Shown here piece after piece: positions 32,488 through 36,652 of a stretch of DNA of 36,652 bases. Source of the DNA: Bacillota bacterium (GTDB taxonomy: Bacteria > Bacillota > Bacilli > Alicyclobacillales > SLC66). The notes below the pieces were generated by a model. The model did not search any database. It saw only the letters and a program-made list of their open reading frames with translations, and was not told the origin of the DNA. A program made the translations under genes and the position numbers. The stretch lies in NCBI GenBank assembly GCA_021805735.1, contig JAJZEE010000030.1:1-36652 (forward strand), read 5' to 3'. Position 1 is the stretch's first letter. Each line of letters starts with the position of its first letter.

Positions 32488-33069
32488 TTGAGCAAGCCAA
32501 TGGGCGACAAACGCTACACTTACGCCGATTATGTAACGTGGGCGGATGATGAGCGATGGGAATTGATCGACGGTGTTCCTTATATGATGACACCGGCGCC
32601 CATTATGGGCCATCAGGAGATTTCGATGAGACTCGGCGCAGAATTGCTCGTGCAATTACGGGGTAAGTTCTGTTTCCCCTATGCGGCCCCAACCGATGTG
32701 ACCTTTGAGGAGTCGAAAGATACGCCTACGGTGGTACAACCGGATTTATTCGTGCTTTGCGGCGATTATAAACGTGGGAAGCGTGTTGTCGATGTTCCCA
32801 CGCTGATTGTTGAAATATTGTCTCCGTCCACATCCGGCAAAGACGCCGTCACGAAACGGGCTTTGTATGAACGGGTGGGCGTGAAAGAATACTGGATCAT
32901 CGATGGAGCCAATGAAATTGTGGAGGTATGGCGACATAGTGGGGAGCGGTACGAACAACCGCAAAAATACGTGCGCGGTGATACGATTCAGTGCGGTGTG
33001 TTGCCGGATGTGAGAATCGAAGTGAATTTGATTTTTGGAGAACCAGGCGATGGTGAATCGGTCGAATGA
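32488..33069 (+). CDS. Uma2 family (DUF820) putative nuclease
   Basis: A 193 aa protein of the Uma2/DUF820 family, which has a PD-(D/E)xK nuclease fold. It shows YTYADYVTW and WELIDGVPYMM at the N-terminus, VQPDLFVLC (catalytic Asp), LIVEILSPSTSGKD (Glu and the S-P-S-T-x-x-x-D signature) and KRALYERVGVKEYWIID. The start is a TTG at 32488 with GGAGG 7 bases upstream and a good promoter before it. Uma2 proteins are abundant in cyanobacteria and some acidophilic Bacillota, often near mobile DNA. The biological role is not established. Confidence 0.88.
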   Translation: MSKPMGDKRYTYADYVTWADDERWELIDGVPYMMTPAPIMGHQEISMRLGAELLVQLRGKFCFPYAAPTDVTFEESKDTPTVVQPDLFVLCGDYKRGKRVVDVPTLIVEILSPSTSGKDAVTKRALYERVGVKEYWIIDGANEIVEVWRHSGERYEQPQKYVRGDTIQCGVLPDVRIEVNLIFGEPGDGESVE

Positions 33070-33156
33070 GGGACCGTTCAAGTTGGCCACGGGATACCTC
33101 GATCCGCGCTCCATCAGATCGGTGGCCAACACAAAATAGCCCAGTTCTCGTTCGCA

Positions 33157-34062
33157 CTAAGATCGTGCGCCGACAACCGCCCATGCCAAGTGGACATTTT
33201 CATTTGCATGATATACTTTCGTTGACCCGTTAAAGAAACGTTCCTGGATGTCGGCAGGACCTAAGTCTTCGTAGAGGTGAAATCCCAGTTTCTCGAGTTC
33301 TACCCTAAGACTCGACGGGTCGAAGGTCGTATTCATTGATTCTCCCATTCTTTGCAACTCTTTGCGGATTTCGCGTAGGCCTTCATCGGTCTCCGTATGG
33401 TAATCAAAAATAACCGAGCTGCCTGCGGGAGCCATTTGAGTAATCGACCGTAGTGTTTCGAATACGTCGTCGGGGGCCAAATACATTGTGACACCCAACA
33501 AACTGAAGAGACTTTTGACGCTCGGGTTATACGGTAATCCAAGAAGCGCTTCCGCCAGTCGTACCTTGCTAAGATCTGCGGGCACAAAATGCAGATTACG
33601 CGGGATTCTCCAATTCAAATCAGCCAATCTCTTGCGCTTAAATTCTTGTGTACCCGGCTGATCAACCTCAAATACGTGAATCTGTTTCAGCAAGTCCTTG
33701 TGTCGAAAGGCAAAGCTGTCCAGTCCCGCCCCAAGTATCACATATTGCCCGACGCCCTTGCTAATTTCCGACTTAAGATTGTCCTCTGTGTACCGTGATC
33801 GACTGATCACATTTGGAAGTCCCATTGTTTGCAGAATAGGTGACAGACTGACCTGATGTAGGGTAGTGGCATTTCCATCAGAATTTTGGCCTGTGCCTGC
33901 CACAGCAGTGGTCAAGCCTTGTTCAATGAGCCTGCGTCGCTCTTCCGGTATCAACTGGAGGGCGAGGGGATCGTTAAAAACTACGGGGGCATCGTGCGCG
34001 GAATGGTAGCCTCGAATAAAGGCGGTCATTATGGCAGTTATGCTTACATGATCTGATTTCAT
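33157..34062 (-). CDS. Class I SAM methyltransferase, leucine-carboxyl-methyltransferase (PPM) family
   Basis: A 301 aa methyltransferase of the LCM/PPM group (Pfam 04072-type). It has TAFIRGYHSAHDAPVVFNDP at the N-terminus, motif I in VILGAGLDSFAFR, the acidic HVFEVDQPGTQ, and FKRKRLADL. Such enzymes in bacteria often methylate carboxyls or hydroxyls of secondary metabolites. GGGAGGA 7 bases before the ATG at 34062 sets the start. A consensus-like promoter lies about 105 bases upstream in AT-rich DNA, which differs from its GC-richer neighbours and may mean transfer. Substrate unknown. Confidence 0.86.
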   Translation of the reverse strand: MKSDHVSITAIMTAFIRGYHSAHDAPVVFNDPLALQLIPEERRRLIEQGLTTAVAGTGQNSDGNATTLHQVSLSPILQTMGLPNVISRSRYTEDNLKSEISKGVGQYVILGAGLDSFAFRHKDLLKQIHVFEVDQPGTQEFKRKRLADLNWRIPRNLHFVPADLSKVRLAEALLGLPYNPSVKSLFSLLGVTMYLAPDDVFETLRSITQMAPAGSSVIFDYHTETDEGLREIRKELQRMGESMNTTFDPSSLRVELEKLGFHLYEDLGPADIQERFFNGSTKVYHANENVHLAWAVVGARS

Positions 34063-34163
34063 CTGGAATCCTCCCTTTGGAGCGTATCCCTTAGGCGTTC
34101 AAAAGGATAGTATGCAGAGAGAGTATACCAGACGCACAAATTCGTGCAATATCTTAATTTATA

Positions 34164-34192
34164 AACATATCACATATAACTTTTCTTGTCAA
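34164..34192 (-). promoter_or_regulatory. Sigma-A promoter for the PPM methyltransferase
   Basis: On the minus strand TTGACA (34192-34187), 17-base spacer, TATGTT (34169-34164). The -35 is consensus. The transcript would have a leader of about 95 bases, including an imperfect hairpin GTATGC/GTATAC near 34112-34127. Confidence 0.68.
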
Positions 34193-34471
34193 TGACTAAA
34201 AATGGCTTTCGTGTCGCGGTCGCAGTGACTCATAGTATGTTTGCTGAAAACATTCGTTCCGCCTGGTTCTCTTTGATCCGCCCCAACGCCATTGCCAGCG
34301 TCACGCACAGCGCCAACCGCCAAAGCGCCTTCATCTTTGCGCTGCTCCGGATCGGATGAGCGGGAATGGAGTCCTTTTTCCAAGCGCCAGAGAAATCCTA
34401 GCCTATCCGCCTGCCTGTTCCTGTAAGGTACTGGCGGATTCGCACCCGTTTCTTCAGGATGAAACAGAAGA
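34193..34471. other. Intergenic stretch without a recognised gene
   Basis: Together with the leader before it, about 400 bases separate two minus-strand genes. Short open frames on both strands show no family motif. An inverted repeat ATCCGCC (34405-34411) and GGCGGAT (34433-34439) has a 21-base loop and no T-run, so it is a poor terminator for the upstream phosphatase gene. Confidence 0.35.
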
Positions 34472-35098
34472 TTACTCGGTTAAACGTAAATGCTCCCGTG
34501 AGTTTTCGATCGTGAATATCCAGCGTTGACTTACGTACTCCAGCTTATGAATACTGGTCACTTCAGCTGGTAACAGTGGATTTTTGTTGCTCCACTGTAG
34601 TCCGTTCACGATGTGGTACACAATATTGATGACTCCGCCGTGTGTCACTACGCCGACATCGGAAACTGTTTGTCCAGAGAGCACAGCGGAAGACAGCTTC
34701 TCGAATGCAACCTTGATTCTCTCGTAGTTTTCTCTGGGACTTTCGCCGCCAGGATACTGATCGTCCATTCCCAGTGAATTGTAGAACAGTCCAGGGTAAA
34801 TCTGCAGCGCCTGTTCATTAGGCATTCCGGCAAGGACACCATTGTTTGTCTCACGCCACTCAGGTGAAAGCTCGATGGGAATGTTCAAGGTTCCAGAAAT
34901 CTCAACAGCGGTTTCTGCAGCCCGCCGCAGGTCACTGGAAATGAGTTGCGCAAAAACAAACTCGCTTCGATGATGAGCAAGGTAATTGGCTAGAGTGCGG
35001 GCTTGCCGAAATCCCTCTTCAATCATACCCCGCTGACTCCAACCGCCTCTAAAAGAATCATCATCTTTACCATGACGGAAAAAATAAATTGATGGCAA
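34472..35098 (-). CDS. Histidine phosphatase family protein
   Basis: A 208 aa phosphoglycerate-mutase-like phosphatase. It has the RHG motif (H9 is the phospho-acceptor), SSDLRRAAETA with the conserved Arg, WRETNNG, and the second catalytic His in VTHGGVIN. Substrate may be a sugar phosphate, nucleotide or metabolite phosphate. The start is a TTG with GGGAGG nine bases upstream. It lies downstream of a Nudix hydrolase (105-base gap) on the same strand; both act on phosphorylated small molecules, so they may form a housecleaning pair. Confidence 0.86.
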   Translation of the reverse strand: MPSIYFFRHGKDDDSFRGGWSQRGMIEEGFRQARTLANYLAHHRSEFVFAQLISSDLRRAAETAVEISGTLNIPIELSPEWRETNNGVLAGMPNEQALQIYPGLFYNSLGMDDQYPGGESPRENYERIKVAFEKLSSAVLSGQTVSDVGVVTHGGVINIVYHIVNGLQWSNKNPLLPAEVTSIHKLEYVSQRWIFTIENSREHLRLTE

Positions 35099-35203
35099 GA
35101 GATGTTTCCTCCCGTGACATGGGATTTACCTGTCTTATAGAGCAGTAGGGGTGCACAGTATCGGCTGCCCCTTGTGTCGAACCCGCCCTCGTTAACCCAA
35201 TTG

Positions 35204-35674
35204 CTAGAGCTTCTTCACAGATCGGCTTATCAACGTTTCGCCATCCCAAAGCTGGTAAATCTCGAATGTCCCTTCTTCAAAGAAAAGAGGGAAACGCGTC
35301 TTAAACCAATGCTGCATCGGAAGTTTCAACGCTTCACCTATCGGAACCCAAACCAACTCACCTTCGGGTGGATTTTCTAACAATTCGCCCTCAAACGTAG
35401 AGGTTATATAATTGAAAACCATACCTCTAACATTACGTTTTCGATCAACACATTCATCCAAACCCTTGTAGACAAGATTTTTGACACGCAACCCTGTTTC
35501 TTCCCATACCTCGCGAATCGCACCTTCCGTCAAACTCTCAGGGAAATCCACTTTTCCGCCAGCCCCAAGATAACCGGGAGACCCAAGTTTATCTGGTCTG
35601 TTCAGCAAAAGAACTTTATCTTCGTCTTGAACTAAGCACATAGTATACATTCTGACTTCCAGTGCGTCCGCCAT
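35204..35674 (-). CDS. Nudix hydrolase
   Basis: A 156 aa MutT-like hydrolase with a complete Nudix box (G40...E46...R54 E55...E58 E59...G61 in GX5EX7REUXEEXGU). The N-terminal strand is YTMCLVQDEDKVLLLNRP, as in 8-oxo-dGTP or dihydroneopterin-triphosphate type enzymes. The ATG at 35674 has GAGGGG about 10 bases upstream. It hydrolyses a nucleoside diphosphate linked to another group. Same strand as the flanking sulfotransferase and phosphatase. Confidence 0.87.
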   Translation of the reverse strand: MADALEVRMYTMCLVQDEDKVLLLNRPDKLGSPGYLGAGGKVDFPESLTEGAIREVWEETGLRVKNLVYKGLDECVDRKRNVRGMVFNYITSTFEGELLENPPEGELVWVPIGEALKLPMQHWFKTRFPLFFEEGTFEIYQLWDGETLISRSVKKL

Positions 35675-35747
35675 TGGAGTATGCCCCTCATCCCTTAAAG
35701 TCGCATTTGATCACCAAAAACCTGAACTGTTCTCCCCTATAGCTGAA

Positions 35748-36476
35748 CTACCACGCGGGGTTGATCCAGTCAGTTTGCCGTTCTTCTCGAAAGCGATGAA
35801 CCCACTCTTCCGAAACGTTGTCAGCGAGGCGATCAAGAACCGGAGGAGCAATACTGACGTTATCAGCAGGTATATTCAGGTAGTCCAACACCTGACGAAC
35901 AGTTTCCTCATAACCCAGGATGAAGTCTTCATAGACGATCGTCAAAGGAATGATGTTGTCTTCAGAAAAGAACGATTGCATGGCAGCTTCGCGCATGCTG
36001 CATTCCGCGAACAAGTGATTAATGGCGTCGAATGAATACTTGTCAGCGATGTCAGTATCTCCGGGTTTTTGTCCATATAGTCGATGCCACTCACCTGAAA
36101 CAATCGCCCGCCACCAAGACACAGCCAATCGCACCTTGTTTCGCCTGGTCATAAAGATATGTTTGCCTCCTGGAAACGCGGCTTCCCATACCTTTGGCCG
36201 AGACAAGTGCTCAGAAAGTTGAAACTCCATTCTGAATGTATCGATCCACTCGTTCAGCGCACGATGAGGTGAAAACTTGAGCCCGAATACTCCGTTGTCG
36301 GTTGTTCCACTGTTCCATATTTCCTGGATATCCTTTAACGATGTCGCGTCCGGTTTCCTATGATTCAGCCACTCCGTCGGTTTTCCCGCCACGCCAGTTG
36401 ATGAAAGAGCCTCGTACAATAGTGTACTGCCGGTACGTTGAGAAAACCAAATCGTGTAGCAACGTGTCGGTTTCAT
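35748..36476 (-). CDS. Stf0-like sulfotransferase
   Basis: A 242 aa sulfotransferase resembling Stf0 of mycobacteria (trehalose 2-sulfotransferase). It has the PAPS 5-prime phosphosulfate loop in FSQRTGSTLLYEAL (about residues 11-24), VFGLKFSPH, HIFMTRRNKVRLAVSWWRA (3-prime phosphate binding) and the late VYEDFILGYEETV. It transfers sulfate from PAPS to a hydroxyl of an unknown glycan or lipid. GGAGGAGGGAG lies before the ATG at 36476. Sulfotransferases of this group are uncommon in Bacillota, so horizontal transfer is plausible. Acceptor unknown. Confidence 0.84.
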   Translation of the reverse strand: MKPTRCYTIWFSQRTGSTLLYEALSSTGVAGKPTEWLNHRKPDATSLKDIQEIWNSGTTDNGVFGLKFSPHRALNEWIDTFRMEFQLSEHLSRPKVWEAAFPGGKHIFMTRRNKVRLAVSWWRAIVSGEWHRLYGQKPGDTDIADKYSFDAINHLFAECSMREAAMQSFFSEDNIIPLTIVYEDFILGYEETVRQVLDYLNIPADNVSIAPPVLDRLADNVSEEWVHRFREERQTDWINPAW

Positions 36477-36652
36477 ACGACTCCCTCCTCCTGCGCAAAA
36501 CTACAGCACACTCGCCATCAGAGCAGGCGGTTGCTACTCATCTGTGTGATCCAGATTTTTCACTCCGCTTTTATACGAAAATGGTTCTTGTTTTTTGCTC
36601 TGAAGGCGCAAAAAAGTACCTATCCACTCTTGGAACGATGGCCTTACATTTT
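36477..36652. other. Upstream region of the sulfotransferase gene, window edge
   Basis: No gene is seen in this 176-base end piece. On the minus strand a TATAAA near 36570 could be a -10 box for the sulfotransferase, without a clear -35. The stretch is AT-richer than the gene. Confidence 0.3.

Noticed and set aside
34238-34360. Short plus-strand frame resembling the N-terminus of an ABC permease
   Set aside because: Only a few residues (ENIRSAWFSL) look similar, there is no ribosome site and the frame ends after 40 codons; too weak to call.

Overview
The window (about 36.6 kb, GC-rich by eye) looks like chromosomal accessory DNA of a Gram-positive, spore-former-like bacterium of the Bacillota. 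An Alicyclobacillaceae-like acidophile is my guess, but no marker gene proves it. The support is strong AGGAGG-type ribosome binding sites, frequent TTG and GTG starts, recognisable sigma-A promoters, and typical Bacilli families: a YjdF start, a GlcD/GlcF pair without GlcE, EamA pairs and Uma2. There is no rRNA, tRNA, CRISPR array, intact transposase or phage module.

Layout. (1) 42-5829, plus strand: a tightly coupled glycosylation operon of three paralogous GT2-TPR glycosyltransferases, a small unknown protein, and a GT2-methyltransferase fusion. (2) 5899-9447, minus strand: dipeptidase E, an ApbE flavin transferase, a ferric-reductase-like di-haem membrane protein and two small membrane-anchored coiled-coil proteins that share a C-terminal motif. 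(3) 9770-10334: a small Cys-rich ORF, then a yjdF remnant on the minus strand that still has a structured, riboswitch-like leader and its own promoter. (4) 10356-15718: a FadR-type GntR regulator divergent from glcD-glcF, followed by a radical SAM protein and a VOC protein. (5) 15818-19662: a promoter and a three-gene chain with ATGA overlaps encoding an amidohydrolase, a nitrilase-fold protein that has lost its catalytic triad, and an apparently intact nitrilase. (6) 19841-21095: an ArsR-type regulator divergent from a flavin reductase with a probable CTG start. (7) 21193-29145: transporters and regulators (GntR, two EamA, two intact MFS, one MDR dehydrogenase) mixed with gene fragments (DinB, two MFS pieces, VOC, NERD, methyltransferase, monooxygenase). 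(8) 29760-32281: a secreted protein joining a beta-helix, a copper-amine-oxidase-N-like stalk and an SGNH hydrolase, bounded by its own promoter and a strong terminator. (9) 32488-36476: a Uma2 nuclease on the plus strand, then a minus-strand run of sulfotransferase, Nudix hydrolase, histidine phosphatase and PPM-type methyltransferase.

How the genes work together. ATGA overlaps couple translation in the glycosyltransferase, glcDF and nitrilase operons. The ApbE/haem-membrane-protein block suggests extracytoplasmic flavin-haem electron transfer. GlcDF oxidises a 2-hydroxy acid under GntR control. Much of the rest is efflux and small detoxification enzymes, with at least seven degraded genes marking the region as plastic. 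Family calls come from motif recognition by eye; no database search was run.
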